64,000 bases of DNA from NCBI GenBank assembly GCA_951394405.1, contig OX596335.1, positions 2,170,001-2,234,000 of the forward strand. The letters are read 5' to 3'. Below are positions 22,501 to 35,984 of the stretch, piece after piece. Position 1 is the first letter of the stretch, and every line of letters starts with the position of its first letter. The notes beneath the pieces are model-generated. The model was not told the origin of the DNA, did not search any database, and worked only from the letters and a program-made list of their open reading frames with translations. The DNA comes from Coprinellus micaceus (Eukaryota > Basidiomycota > Agaricomycetes > Agaricales > Psathyrellaceae). Position numbers and translations under genes: made by a program.

Positions 22501-25500
22501 AAACTCGCTGACGAGTTTGGGATCGACGAAACCTTCTGAGAACTCAGACTGCAGGTCATCGACAGCTTGGTCGACGCGGGAAGTGTCGCAGACGTAGGCA
22601 TCTGTCGAGACACTCTCCTCCTGAGCCTGTCCTAGACAGTCCTTGGCGATGTTGCTAACCAGCTTCTGTACTGAGGGCTGGGGTGCCGAGTCATCAATAA
22701 ACGGGCTCACGTCCCGGGTTCGCAGAGTAACGGCTAACCTTATCTTCATGTTGGCACTCCAAGAGCGAGACGAGATATGCCTTCCCAAAGTTATGATCGG
22801 TAAAAGCATATCCAGCTGTGGGGACAGTCAATGGAACACCAGGGCGTTGATGGAACATCACCAACCGATTCCCTTGATCCAAAGGACGTAGAGGGCTCCC
22901 TTCATACGATCGGGGTCGTTTCCCTTCGTCAACGCCTTGAAGAGGATTGGCAGGACCAGTTTTGTCGACCGAATGAAATGCTAGGAAGAAACCGTGGGTG
23001 AGGAATGGGCCGAGGTTAGGCAACACTACAGCGTACTGTGGATGCCGTGTGGAGGCTTTGTTGAGCTTGTCTCCGAATCCTCGTGTAGGGTGACAGCGAC
23101 AGCTCGGTCAACTCGACGATCAACTTGTCGTCCATCCCTGTCCGCCTTCGATACAACGAGTGCATGTAGACGCGACCCAGATGATACAAGTTCGCACGAT
23201 GCACGGCAATGGACCGAATATTCTCTTTCTGCCGCGGCCACACCTTATTTGAGCTAGATGTGAATGTCATCGTAAGTACCACAATCTGCAAAAAGAGCAA
23301 CGGTTTACAACATACTCTCTGGAGCTTTTGTAGCTCTTCTGGAGCGCTTCATACTGGCCACGGCTGGCGCAATAGCCTAACAGGTAGGTATCAACGGCCC
23401 GGGTAACGGTAATCAGGGCATCGATATGGTCCTCGCCGCTAGCGTTTTGACGAAGAAGGGACGCAGCGCGCAAAACTACCTGTCCATAACGTTCACGAAG
23501 GTCGAGAACATTCTGATAGCGAGGGTCTTCGGGGTTGGACAGAGCGAATCCGCACTTCATATCGAGGTGCGACAGAATAAGTTCCGGCATTTCGTATGCA
23601 TCCACGAGCAACGAATTGGGTGACTCCACCGCTGGTAATTTGATGAAAGTACTGAGCCCAACCCATGCACATCTTGCGGCGTGCAGGTAACGACAGAAAT
23701 CGTTTCGAGCGATGCTGTCCCATTTTGAGGTGTGCTCTAGGAGGGTCTCGACGACATCCAATGCGGGCTTCTGAACGCGCTCAAGGATATCAATGGCCAG
23801 GTCGACGTCGTCGCTAGTAGGAGCTTAAAACAGATGATCAGTATGACGGCCTAGACGAGGCAACAATGACCCACTGTGCCAATCGATAAGGACGTCCTTG
23901 GGGTCGTACATCTTGCCCCAATGTTGATAGTGGTTGTGCAAAAACTCTAATCATGGAAATTAGGGGCACGTCATCAGTGGCAAGAGTTCGACCTACTAGA
24001 GTCGTTCCATTGGTCACTATTGACAAACCGAGCGTCCAATGGGTACGTAGAGTGCAAAGCATCTAGGACACGCGTGATCAATCGACCGGTGCTTGTATAG
24101 CCTCGTTCGCTCTTGGTCTTTTCGACGAGGACAGTGAGGAGCCGAACAACGTTGCTCTTGTGTTTAACGATCTTCGCTCGGAGGTTAGCACCATGCCCAC
24201 CGATGAGTACGGTCTCTATACGTACCTCATTACCACCGTATCCCAAACAGCCGCGCAGGATAGAAAGGTCTGGAGGGATCATTTGAGCTGCAGATCACCA
24301 CAAGCACGGGCGCTCAGACTCACTCCAATGCAACGTCGTATCTGAAGGCACAGCCGCGTGGGTCGAAGTTGTCCTAACACTCGACGCTCCGTGCTTCAAC
24401 TCCTCCTCGATCTGGGCGGTACAGTACGGCATGAACTTGTCGATAACCTTCCCCGGTTGCGCCTTTGCCATGCTCGCGATGAGTTGACCGAAGGCCCGAA
24501 CGGCGTTGGACTTCGCGTTGGACGTCCCATAATCGTAAACCAGCTTCAATACCATGTCGAAGAGGGGATCGGAAAGCTGTTGGCAGATACTATCGAGCAT
24601 GACCTTGATCGCCTTCAAAACGGCCTCTTCAGATTTGCCGCCTGTGGTGTTCCTCTTGCCTCCTTCCTCGGGCAAGTTCTCGTATAGGGAGAATACACGC
24701 CTGAAGAGCGTCAGGACCCAGTCTAAGTGACATGTCAGCGGCGGCAGAGAACAAGGGATCAAATTCACGTACCGGCGAAGGATGCGGTGCTGTCTTTCAC
24801 TAGGGAGCGCTCTTCCCCGCGACTAAGAACAGGACTATCGCCCAGCTCCGTTCCATCTGGAATGCGGTCTACTTCTTGATCAACGTCCATACCGTCGTCG
24901 AAGGATGCGCCGACTTGGGTGGCAGAGACATCTGCGATTGCAACGATCTTGATGGCCTCCGTGACGAACATGGTGGCGCAGATGGTCTTCGAGGGGTCGT
25001 TCTGGAAATACTGCTCAGTGCCGCTCTCAAAGGGAAAACGGAATCATCATACCAAGTCGATTCCAGGAAGACAAAGCTCCAAGAGAGGGACGAGGTTCTT
25101 CTGTCCACCAAGCCAAGCGCTCTCGGTAAGGAGGGGGCGCGTAATGCACGCGAGGGTGCTCAGAACCGCCGTCGTCCTGTGAGTCTCGTTCACGACCTCT
25201 AGACCCCCATATGCCCGCTCAAGTAGCTCAGGCATGATCAGGCCTGGCTCGAGTAAAGCGAGAATGCGCAGGGCTCCTTGCGCGTAGCCCGCAGACTTAG
25301 GGTCCTTTGAGAACATGCCGAGCAAGGCTGGAGTGCTTAGCAACCTCACGAATTGACGACGGATTTGGGGGGTCAACCTGTGTGACTACGGAGGGAAGGT
25401 CAGGGAACGGCAGGCACAAAGTCGGCGGTCGGACTTACATCAGGCGTCTTACACTTGGGTTGCTCCTCCTCTTTCCAGCGTACCATGAAGTCGCTGGCGA

Positions 25501-27004
25501 GACGCTGAATCAGCAGCGTGAGGTTAGGAGTCCAGTTCCCGAGGTTCGTGGGGTGGAAGAACGTCTCGGTACTGTTGATAAGTTTCTCCAAAGTGTCAAG
25601 AGCCTTCGAACCGGCGGCATATCCGGTTTGTTTCGCTCCACGACTTGTACTCGCGGGCTCCTGGAGGACCTCACCGTCCACCCGCATGGAGTAGACAAAG
25701 AGGGTGGAAATGGAATCTACACAAAGGTCTGCACGGGAAGTGGATGTAAGAATAAGCGGGACTCACGCATCCTATTCGCTGGTACCTTGATCTTGCTCCT
25801 CTGCGACTCGCCAGCGTCAGCATGGCGGGATGTGTCACCATTGGAATTCTAGGGCGATCATGTCAGTATAAGCTGTCAGCGTAGCGCCAGATTGGTACCT
25901 TTAACATTCCAATGGGAACGCCTGTCAAACGCGTCAACGAGAGCCGCTTCCAAAGAGGCACATTGGCACTCACTCAGAGAGCTTAAAGCCTTGCCAGACA
26001 GCAGATTCCACTGCCACTCCGTCCATATACCAACATCTTTCCATTCCGCCGCAGACTCTTCGCCTTCGCCCGCCTTCCCAGCGACGTTGTCTTCAGCAAG
26101 GTCACTGCAAAAGTCGAGCAGCCTGTCATCAATAGTCGACGAATTAAAGGCTTCCCATATCCGGAAGAGGGCAGGGAGGTAGAGGTCGGTGTGGGTTGAT
26201 GGTAAGAAACAAGTAATGACGGGGATCATAGTCAACATTGTCTTGAAAACTAGAGGTCAGAACTGGAAGTCCACTATCGTGTAGCGCACGTACCGCCTGC
26301 GTCAACATCGGCAGGAAGGTGTCTAGCATTTCAGGAACCGCCGCTGGAGGAAAAAAGCGATTCGCGTGACCTGCAACATAGAGCAAAATGTTGTGAAGGT
26401 TCCGAGTGGCATCATGGAGAGGTGTCTTGGGCCATAACTCCTTCTTCAAGGAGCGCCACAGAGGTTTCCAAGGGAGTTGCAGGTCCTCATGGTCCAATTT
26501 GTGGTAGACCCACGAGCCGGACTTGCTGGCCAGCAGACGAGAGAGCATATCAGCCCAATTGCGGAGCGACCGAACTTCAATCCCCGGAAGAACGCTCAGC
26601 TCGTAGTAGAGCCTAGCAAGCTTCGCCCGCGTGGACTTGGGGATGGGGTACGACATCAATAGCCAGCTGTACTGCGGTGATTAGATCAGGGTGCAGAGAA
26701 TAAGCGCCCGGTGAGCTCACCATTGGAGCATCCCGTCCCAAGTCGATAGGACAAGCCAGTTCTTCGCCTTTGCAGCGATGCATATCTTTGCCACGATCTC
26801 TTCAAGCGCCCGTTGCATTTGCTCCGGGGTCTCGCATTCGTACGGCAACGACTTCAAATAGGTGTCGAGGACACTGAGTTGCTTCTCGTATGGGGTCTGG
26901 GGGCCATCTTCGGGCGCCTCTACAAAGGAAAGATCGTCCTCCTCCATGCTATCTAGCACGGAGAGAGGATTGTCGGGTTGGGTGTCACTGGAGGGATCGG
27001 TCAT
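19524..27004 (-). CDS. BLM10: Proteasome activator Blm10/PA200, about 20 exons
   Basis: Orthologue of Blm10/PA200 (PSME4), the giant HEAT-repeat protein that caps the 20S proteasome and opens its gate in the nucleus and cytoplasm. The minus-strand chain starts MTDPSSDTQPDNPLSVLD at 27004 and continues through the conserved WLLMSYPIPKSTRAKLARLYYELS block (exon starting 26666). It runs across about twenty short-intron exons to ENVEVREMASKVLSGVLR near 20100. The C-terminus is diagnostic: FKKTHQDTWHKDQLLFDEDQ, then MLVGTSY. A 64-nt intron (19595-19532) and an 8-nt last coding exon (19531-19524) finish the protein as SYYA. The YYA-type end inserts into 20S alpha-subunit pockets in the known family. 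Length is roughly 1,950-2,100 residues, between human (1,843) and yeast (2,143). Not every internal splice was resolved. No frame disruption was noticed. Confidence 0.9.
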
Positions 27005-27233
27005 GATTTACTGAGGGGTGGTATGAGGGAAGAAAGACCAACGGAGGAGATAAGCTTAAATAGACAGTCGAAGCGCTGGTGACGCGTCGTGTCGGTCTAT
27101 ATTGGGGACTATACGCGCAAGATCAGCTGCGCGGTGGCGAAGGGAGGTAGAAATCAATCTCAGGTGAAATGACCTTCCGTGAGAACACGTACTCGTTCCG
27201 GTTGGGCGGCAACACCAAAGTCCTGTCATCATC

Positions 27234-28211
27234 ATGTCGCTTCTTCTCCGTGCTCTCTCTCTCAGTCGCCCTTGTGCGCGCTCGGTCGCCAGGCATGGTC
27301 TAAGACAGCTGTCTTCGTCACCGGGTCGTCCTGCGACTCCTGCATTGCGCAACTGGGTCTATGCTGCCGGGTTGGGGTTGGCTGGAGCCGCAACACTCTC
27401 TCAAACAGTGCACCTGGATGCGGATGCTGGTCCAACTGGGGAAGCTGTAGGTGCGTCGTGCTCGGCATTGGAAACGCGATATACCAACAAATGACATCCA
27501 TTAGTCGACCCAGCGACGTCCATTGAGTTCCCCAAAGCCTTGACGGTTCCTGCGAAAACCAAGCTGCCGCCCGTAACCTTGGTTGGACTCGGTGTTCGCA
27601 CTGTGTCGTTCATTGGACTCAAAGTTTATTCGGTAGCGTTCTATGCGGACCTTAGCAACCCCAATCTCAAGGTTCCTAAAGACATGAGTCCGGAGGCCAA
27701 GGCGCGGTATCTCGTCGAGAACACGGCCTGCGTAATCAGAATCGGTGCGTAGTTGGACCCCTTCCCTAACGAGTTTCCATCTCAACATCCTCTAGTCCCC
27801 ACAAGGTCGACGAACTACACTCATCTCCGTGACGCATTCATGCGTGCTCTCCAAGGCCGCCTTGCAATCGCGAAGAAGGAAGGCACGATGGCCGAGGAGC
27901 TGGAACATGCTGTATCCTCGCCTATGAGGAAACTGAAGAGTATCTTCCCCAATTCTCCTCTCAGCAAGCATACTCCATTGGACATTTACCTCGCCGCTCC
28001 CGTTGCCGGTCAGCCACGGGCTCTCATCTTTAGGGATATGGGGTCCATTGAGAACGACTGGGTTGCAACCGAGTTTATTCTTCACTACTTTGAGGGTGAT
28101 GGCCCCAGCCCGCCAGTATGTCACTCCCCCCTATCCTTCTTCCTGTCACTAACGGGCGTGCCGTAGCTCAAGAAATCAGTCCTTAAGAACCTTGAAGCAT
28201 TCTCCAAGTAG
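27234..28211 (+). CDS. Mitochondrial chalcone-isomerase-fold protein (AIM18/AIM46-like), 4 exons
   Basis: Protein with the chalcone isomerase fold, resembling the yeast mitochondrial proteins Aim18/Aim46; in fungi this fold is thought to bind heme or fatty acids rather than make flavonoids. Exons 27234-27450, 27505-27744, 27796-28115 and 28167-28211 are in phase and give 273 residues. The first 40 residues are rich in Arg, Ser and Ala and lack acid residues, a typical matrix-targeting presequence, followed by a possible membrane segment (WVYAAGLGLAGAATL). The family core is visible as LPPVTLVGLGVRTVSFIGLKVYSVAFYA cut over residues 95-120, then the LRDAFMRAL helix and IFRDMGSIENDWVATEF near the end. 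The stop follows a short Lys-rich tail. The specific biochemical role is unknown. Confidence 0.85.
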
Positions 28212-28514
28212 TCACCAAAACGGCTTATGTCGCGGAATGAATACCTTGCCTACTCGGAAACCTGCCGAGAATCTTCCAGCCCCAGCGAGCCTTATTGACT
28301 GCGTGGTCAGGCCACTCCAGGAATTGGACCCCTTACGGCCGAGTGGGCGTTCTGGAAGTGTTCTGGAAGTCCACTGGGGGTCGTGGAAACCTTGGTCAGA
28401 TGGTGCCCTCGGCGCCATATAACTGTCTTGCATTGGTGTTTCTGTTTTCGGTGCTCCCTGGATAGTGATCACCAATGAGTAAATACAGGTATCTCTCTGG
28501 TAAGTCACTCCGGT

Positions 28515-29622
28515 ATGTCGCCGGCGGGGTCTCATCCGTGCAATATAGACCTGGATGTCGACCACTTTCTGGACAACGGGTATATCGTCGTGAAAGATGC
28601 CTTTACGAAAGAAAAGGCCGAAGAGTTTACGGCGACACTGTGGCAACGCCTGGCCTTGGATCCCAATGACAAGTCGACCTGGTCGAAGGAACGTATCCAT
28701 ATGCCTGTCCACAGGAGAGAGAAAGTTGAGACGTTTGCACCCAAGGTATGAATGCGTGCAAGACGTTGCACAGAGCGCACTGAAGTCTTACCTGTGGCTA
28801 AGGCGTGGGCAGCAATCCAGGACCTTCTGGGAGGCCAAGATCGAATTGACGAGGCCGCGTCGACGTGGGGCGATTCTTTCATCGTCAACCTTGGTACCGC
28901 GGAGCTAGAAGGCGTTGAAGATGTGCCACATCCACGAGACCTCGACAACTGGCACGTAGATGGAGACTTCTTCGTCAGTTGCCTCCATCACTCAAGAAGA
29001 AGGCCGTCCATTACTAATCAGTGAATAGGTTCACTACTTGGATTCACCAGAGCAAGCACTCCTGGTCATACCTGTATTCTCGGACATCTTGCATCGCGGG
29101 GGTGCGACGATGATTTGTCTCGACGGCTTGGACCTCATCGCGCGATACCTGGCGGATCACCCAGAAGGCGTCATCCCCAATGAACTGACCTTCGTACCTT
29201 CCACGAACACCCTGGCCAACCCATCTGAGAACATGGGGTTCTGGTCTCACCTTCAGGAGGTGAAGAAGTGCGAAAGATTTGTGGAGCTGACAGGAGAAGT
29301 TGGAGACGTGGTTCTCATGCATCCACTCATGCTTCACTCGGCGTCCAAGAACTATCTCCGCGTCCCCAGAGTGATCACCAACCCCCCAGTCGGTTTGAGA
29401 GAGCCGTTTAATTTCTGTCGCGAAGATGCCGAAGAGTATAGCCTAGTGGAGCGGAAGACGTTGCTGGCGCTTAGAGTAGGCAAGTTTGACTTTAAGCCCA
29501 CAACAACGCGGAGGAATGTCGTTCCTGCACGCGTTCTGATCCAACAGAGGATGCTGGAAGAGGAGAAGAAGAGGCTCAAGATAAATGGGATGGACAACGT
29601 AGCAACCAGGGCCGCTACCTAG
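28515..29622 (+). CDS. Phytanoyl-CoA dioxygenase-like Fe(II)/2-oxoglutarate oxygenase, 3 exons
   Basis: Member of the PhyH branch of Fe(II)/2-oxoglutarate-dependent dioxygenases, which hydroxylate small molecules or lipids; the substrate here is unknown. Exons 28515-28745, 28803-28973 and 29029-29622 join in phase to 331 residues. The N-terminal VDHFLDNGYIVVKDAF opening is typical of PhyH proteins. The metal site is HVDGDFF (H-x-D) near residue 129, and the distal His is in LMHPLMLHSASKN. The co-substrate arginine is in PRVITNPPV shortly after. The C-terminus is basic and helical. A start at 28475 with an extra small exon is possible. The gene follows the chalcone-isomerase-fold gene in tandem about 300 bp downstream, with no evidence that the two are co-regulated. 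Confidence 0.85.
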
Positions 29623-29839
29623 ACAAATCAATCGAACTACATTGTTAACGGATGGCCCATTGAAGATGAACACTTTTCAATTTACTAATTAGTTATAGTG
29701 CTGACGCGACAGTGTTTTGCACGTGACCAAGACGCGGTTGCCAAACGCGTTGATCGTGAGTGGCGATCAACAGAGGGCGGGCTTAAAAGGGGCGCGTGGA
29801 TTGCTCTTCCTCACCAACCAACCACCACCACCACCTACC

Positions 29840-30490
<651 letters not shown>

Positions 30491-30639
30491 TAATTCTACG
30501 CAATATGTACAATCTTGTGACTATTAGATCATAATCATCGCATCTCTGCACTTGGACTCTGTTTGGCTTTATTGATGGCGCAGTGCCGAAACGGGAGGTG
30601 AAGAGAAGCAGGTGGGCGTGACCTTGCTCTGAACCAGGC

Positions 30640-31986
30640 ATGAGCATCCTCCACCACCAGTGCAGGGCTTCCGTTCTGCGTTGTGCGAAAAGCGCATTCA
30701 GACCACGAACGACGTCTAGCCTCGTCCTACTTTGCGGGCTCAAACGGACATTTGCTACCCACCGCGACGATCTCGACTTTTCGACTCGTGGCTCCCCACT
30801 CTCCCATACCCTCGACTCGAAACGAGGCGCAGAGCCCAAGCACGAGTCAGTCGGCCCATTCCAGCTAGGGCTGTCACAGCAGGCATTGCGGACAGGGAAG
30901 AAGGTGCCGAAGTGGTCTGAATTGGATACCAAGGGTAAAGGTGTGTAGATGAACCGCATCCTACGCTTTCGCGCCGCGCTCACCACTCGCTCGAACGCAA
31001 GCCCTTAGGGCGACCGCTAGAACCACCAACTTGGGAGTTATCCTCCTCGGAGCAGGTCTCTCCGCTCTATTGATATACTCCTTGACCTCAGAGTTGTTTT
31101 CGAAGAACTCTGCGACTGTGCTCTACGGAGACGCCTGCGAGCGGATAAAAGCATCGCCGAAGGTTCGAATTTATGTTTCTTGGAATGCCAACCTCTCAAT
31201 ATTGTTTTAGGTTGCGAAATACCTAAACGGCCCTCTGACATTCCACAACAACCCACCATCCTCCATCCGGCCGCGCCATCGAAACCGACATGTAACCTCT
31301 CAAGTTGTTCGCGATGCATACGGCCAAGAACACATGGTTCTCTCCTTCTACGTCAAGGGTCGGCCAGAGGGTTCTGAAGACTCTGACCTCTCGTACATGG
31401 AGACTGCGGAACGATGGGTGCAGGACAAGTCGGCCGTGTTGCCTGACCTCAAGTTGGAGGACGTTGTGCAGTGGTCAAAGGAGTTCTCTTCGGATATCTG
31501 GGACAAATCGATGCGAGCCTTCAGGTATCTGTCGGGCGCGCCTCCTCCTCCTGCGCCTTCACCGCCAGTCACCGAACGCCAGGCCCTGGAACAGCCACAG
31601 AAGAAGGATAGTAGCGCATGGGATTTCGTCGGGATGTTCTCTGGATTGAGGGGACAGTCCAGGAAGGGGACCAGCTCGGCGAGTGAAGAGCACAGGACAT
31701 TCTTAGAGGGCGACGTTCACGCCGATTTGATTCGAGTAAGTCCCTCTTACACCTTCGTGTTTGGCAGTGTGCTGAGGCGGATTGCCTTGCCAGAATAAAG
31801 ACGGGTACTTTGTCTTCCGATATCTCCTCGTGGACATTCCCAGTCCGTAGCCTTTCTTTCAATCCATATTTGACGCCCCCTGACATCCTTCCAGGTTCAC
31901 GAGACCCTAACGCTGTGCGCGTGTGGGTTGAGCGAGCCCCCAGTGTTCGAGACAACGAGCCAGTGATGCGGTGGGTTTCCTCGTAA
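30640..31986 (+). CDS. TIM21: Tim21, inner-membrane presequence translocase subunit, 5 exons
   Basis: Tim21 is a TIM23-complex subunit that binds the intermembrane-space domain of Tom22 and links the complex to respiratory chain enzymes. Exons 30640-30944, 31009-31162, 31211-31735, 31794-31842 and 31895-31986 give about 374 residues. A basic N-terminal presequence is followed by one membrane segment (NLGVILLGAGLSALLIYSL). The family signature then starts as VLYGDACERIKASPK at the end of exon 2 and runs on through VAKYLNGPLTFHNNPPSS and RPRHRNRHVTSQVV. The C-terminal strands are IRNKDGYFVFRYLLVDIP and RVWVERAPSVR. Exon 1 uses the donor GT-GTAGAT at 30944/30945, not the nearer one at 30940, because only that restores the frame. 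A Pro-rich insert of about 60 residues (around APPPPAPSPP) is longer than in yeast. Confidence 0.93.
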
Positions 31987-32148
31987 TAATGTTTTCAACT
32001 AGTCCTTCCCATGCGCAGCTTGCCCATATTGTACATAATCTAGTCTCCAGTCACATTCAATAAGTACATGCTTTGAGTTTCGAAAGTTATCTTCCTCCTC
32101 GACGTACCTTATGAGCTTGCGAATAATCATGATCCACCACTCGTTTCT

Positions 32149-32737
32149 TTACTCTCCGAAGAGCTTCTGGACGCGCCTGAGGATGGAATCCTTGGAAGGA
32201 TCTGCAGGAGCGGTGGTAAGGACCGGGAGACTGTGACAACGCCAGCAGCACGTACCGTATGGGTGATCTTTAGATGGGATTTCAAGGAGTGTGGGGAAGG
32301 CTTGCTGGTACTTGTCAACAGTCGGCCTGATCTTCTCCGCAATCTACACCATGGGACGGTGGTCAGATGTACTTTTCTCCTGGCATGAAGTGGCTGGCTA
32401 ACGTGTTGGTTGATGAGAAGAATGGCAATATCTTTCCTCTCGGTATACTCGAGGAACGTCGCTTCAATCGTGGCGACAGGTGTTTCTGCACGGCATGAGT
32501 GTCACACGCTGCTGCGGCGTACGAGATACTCACTGGAGTCCACAACCAAAAAGTTCTTCTTCTGCTGTTCGTTCACATGGCCAATGCCTGCGAGGAGGAG
32601 TCCGGTAATGGAGTCCTGTCAGGGGAGCGGCTAATATCAGCTACAGCAGCCCTCCACCACGAAGCAACCGCTCCACGTACCTCGTCACCGATCACCGCTA
32701 TGAGATTCCTGTCCTTGAAGGACGTCGTACTGGCCAT
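32149..32737 (-). CDS. VMA7: V-type ATPase subunit F (Vma7), 5 exons
   Basis: Subunit F of the V1 sector of the vacuolar H+-ATPase, part of the central rotor stalk. Five short exons on the minus strand, from ATG at 32737 to TAA at 32151-32149, encode about 120 residues, the usual size (yeast 118). Read in order: [35 protein letters not shown], then KKNFLVVDS. Next come [20 protein letters not shown] with [27 protein letters not shown], and [17 protein letters not shown]. The [16 protein letters not shown] block and the INQHIAEKIRP block are the family hallmarks. The gene is divergent from the Ecd/SGT1-family gene, with 152 bp between start codons, so the two share a short promoter. Confidence 0.94.
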
Positions 32738-32889
32738 CGTGGTGGGTCGCAATGGCAGGGGACAAGGATACTATGCTTCGGCCAAGTCGACCAATCCGTG
32801 CGCTTGTGCTTATTTGGTAGATTAGATCAACCCAGACGGTGAACATCTCTTGATCATCATCCACTTCCACGAAACCTCCTTCGACGACG
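32738..32889. promoter_or_regulatory. 152-bp shared promoter of VMA7 and the Ecd-like gene
   Basis: The two divergent start codons at 32737 (-) and 32890 (+) leave only this interval for both promoters and leaders. No TATA box or other named element was recognised. Confidence 0.45.
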
Positions 32890-35800
32890 ATGTCGATGCT
32901 CCAGTCGGTGTCCGACATCTTCAACCGACCGCCTGCTATTTCAGAGGACACGCTACAGTACACGATCTATCCGCCCACGGACCTCGAGGACAAGGCCTCC
33001 GCGACCACATTCGCGGCTTGTTTTCAGAGCTTTGCGGAAACTCTCTTGACGGGCTTCGTATGGCACAGGGACGGATTCGAGATAAAAGTCGTACCGAACC
33101 CTCAGGAAAAGGACAAATGGATACTCGAGGGGCGAATGAGGGTGGGTGATTGCGTCGACGATGAGTGGTGTGTTGTGTGGTTACTGAGAGAAATCTCCTC
33201 CAATTGGGAGGTGGTCATCAGGTGCGTGCCCCCTGGAACCATTTTACACTTCCTTGCTCAGCTCAGGTATAGTGTCTACGACTCGGATGGAGAGATTCTT
33301 TTGATCGAGGCTGCCGAGGCTCTTCCCTCTTGGGTGCAGCCCTCCAACTCTGAGAACAGGGTGCGCCCTTCCGTTCACCTCTTCGGTAAGAGTTACGTTC
33401 TAATTTACAACCGATATCTCTACCACATAGGTCTGGATCTACAGATCACGCCTTCATTTGATCCCGCTCACACACACATCTCCACCGTCCAAGAAGCCAC
33501 GTCGAAGGAGGCTTCCTGGTACCGAAGAGAGCGACGATGAAAGGGAAGGGAATCAGGACGACGAGGACTACATTTCCGCGAACGACGGTGTAGACGCTGT
33601 GAGGAATCGTGCCTTCAATACACACGCCCCGTCAGAAGTCGAGAAAATCGTATGGGATCGTATTGCTGGGTACGTGGGCTTCAGATCGTCTTTGGCAACA
33701 TATCCTCATGTTTTTATCAGCTACCCCACAGCGCTGAAGGATCACGTCCACATTACGAATGTATACCTCCCTATAGACGTTGCAAAGGCCTTGGCTCACA
33801 ACCCAGCGCTTGTTCAAAGAGCGGTAGAAACGTTCTACACGCGTGATGCCATCCAACTACGCGTATGCCGGCTACTTTGTCGCGTTTCTGCGCTCTTGAC
33901 TGAAATTAAATAGGCCGCTCACAAAATGGCACGCTTCCCCGCTAAAAATACTGTGGTGCGCTCAGTCAAGATGACACGAACTGCGTATGCACAGCTTGTC
34001 GGGCAGAAATTCTATCCACCCAAAGTTTTTGGCCGTCGGGAGGAGCGGGAAGGAACGAGTGAGTGGCGATGGAGGGACGTTGGTATGAAGATCGTGCGCA
34101 TGATTTAGCACAAAATTGTAGGTGTAGTCCTGACTCTGAACAGGCAGTTGGCTTTGAAATGCTTTATCAAGAAAGCAAGAGTAGACAAAGCGTGTCAGCT
34201 GAACAGCTGAGGTCCTCGGTGAGTTTTGATACGCTGTCTTACTTGACCTGTTCTAACTTGAAACAGGCGGAAGCTACCAAGGACGCGCTGCGAAACAACC
34301 CAGAGTATATAACCTATATTGAAAACTTGGTATCAGGCAATTACTTCCAAGGCGAAGTGGAAGGCTCAGAGCTCTGGAAAGTCCTGGAGAACAAAGCTGC
34401 CTCCACCTTCGTTGAGGTTCGACGTTCCGAGTGAGTACATTCGGCATGTTTCATCCGTTGACTGTCGTCTAACCCTCATGGCGTCAGTGATGCTACGAGG
34501 CCCACCTTTGCCCGTCAAGTGGATTCTGCCATTGCAAGCATCTCTGAGCTTCCTCTCCAGAAAGTGACCGAAGATGATGATTTTTGGCTCAATATTGACG
34601 AAGCAGACTTCCATGCTATGATGGAGGGTGCGGGAGCATCGAAACCCGCGGGGCAGGGGAGTGGAGGCGAGAAAATGGATGTTGATGGCAAGCCTGCACA
34701 AGTCCTGACAGAAGACGACCTGGCATCGCATCAGGCGAATCGACTGAAGGGCTTTGCTGACAAGGTGGAGAAGTTCGTTGAAGGTAAAGGTGACCTCGAT
34801 GGGGCGCGGTTCGAAGAGTGAGTATCGTTCTCTACTGTTATCCCCCAAAAATTTACAGTTTCTTAGTGAAGGTTCCGACGATGATGAGGGTGACAAGGAG
34901 ATGAGTGACTTCAGCGACGAACCTGACAGCGACGACGAGTCAGCGGATGACGGCTGTATGGATGCGGATGCGCCTCCATTGGCACCAGAAGAGCGACAAG
35001 CCTTCATGGACAGACTGGTGGCTCCCTTGGAGCAGTCAGAGTACGGCAAGATGCCTGCATCGTTCAGCCAGTCTCAGCGAGTCAAGCCAACGACTGTTGA
35101 GAACGAGATCGTCGAAAGTCCAAAGCCACAGGATAAGCGCCAAAAGTCACAAACGAGTGGGGATCGACCAGCACCTCGTCTTGTTAGGGCTCCTATTATC
35201 CCAAGAAATCAATACGATGGGGTTGTCGATTCCGATGACGAAACGGATGAGGACGAGGAAGACGACGAGGACGAAGAAGATAGGCCACAGGTTGTGGGTG
35301 ACATTGAAATTGATATGGACGCCGAAGAGGAGGAGTTCTTGGAGTTCTCGCGTCAGGCTCTGGGAATAAGCGATGAGCAGTGGAGTGAGATCATCAAGGA
35401 CCGAAAGCAGCGTGGAGGTAAGATGGTTTGCGGACGTCCTCTGGGCGCCTTGTGCTGATACTGCTGTAGCCTTCCTCCCAGCTAGTGCAACCATCCACAA
35501 GAAGGTGGCGCCAAAGAGGGCTTCTGCAACCGAGCCCGAACCTGTGGGCAACTGCAATGTGGCAGGCGAGGAGAGAGTACCCCGCGTCCCACGGCCAGGT
35601 CCCCGACCGAACGCCAATCCAGAACTAGACTCTTTTGAAGCCGTCATGCAGGCACTTGACCAAGAGCTAGCCAAGTTGCGTCCAAGTAAGATGAACCAAC
35701 ATGCATCGCAGCTTTCAGCGATGAGTGAAGGGAAAGCCAAGGAGGTGTCTACGGACGACGATATGGGCTTGGATATTGATGCTGCGATGGCAGAGGAGCT

Positions 35801-35984
35801 GAAGGCGATGTTGGAGAAGGCGGATGATGACGACATGGAAGGCATGGAAGCGGGCATGGACTATAACCTGATCAAGAACTTTTTGGAGAGTTTCAAAAGT
35901 CAAGGTGGGTTGGCCGGTCCTGTGGGCAATTTGGCGGGGCGGTTGGACCCTGGTTGGAAGCTTCCTCGAGACCAGGATGCGTAG
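32890..35984 (+). CDS. Ecdysoneless/SGT1-family protein (PF07093 type)
   Basis: Protein of the Ecd/"SGT1" family (human ECD, suppressor of gcr2), unrelated to the Sgt1 co-chaperone; family members are linked to pre-mRNA splicing, transcription and cell-cycle control. Multi-exon gene from ATG 32890 to TAG 35984. The N-terminal domain shows TLQYTIYPP, FAETLLTGFVWHRDGFEI and DDEWCVVWLLREISSNW. Later come YDSDGEILLIEAAEALPSW and HVHITNVYLPIDVAKALAHNP, then the FEMLYQES block. The C-terminal half is very acidic (for example DSDDETDEDEEDDEDEED near 35230-35280) and carries VTEDDDFWLNIDE and ISDEQWSEIIKDRKQRG, typical of the family. It ends with the conserved MDYNLIKNFLESFKSQGGLA. Individual splice sites in the middle were not all fixed. 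No break in frame was seen. Confidence 0.88.

Noticed and set aside
28515..29622. A TET/JBP-type DNA-modifying dioxygenase linked to the KDZ transposon
   Set aside because: KDZ elements can carry TET/JBP genes, but this oxygenase has PhyH-family features, lies 9 kb beyond the element and is among housekeeping genes.
34366..35049. A 227-codon minus-strand open frame
   Set aside because: It is the antisense of the acidic half of the Ecd-like gene; its Ser/Leu-rich composition follows from the GAx codons on the other strand.
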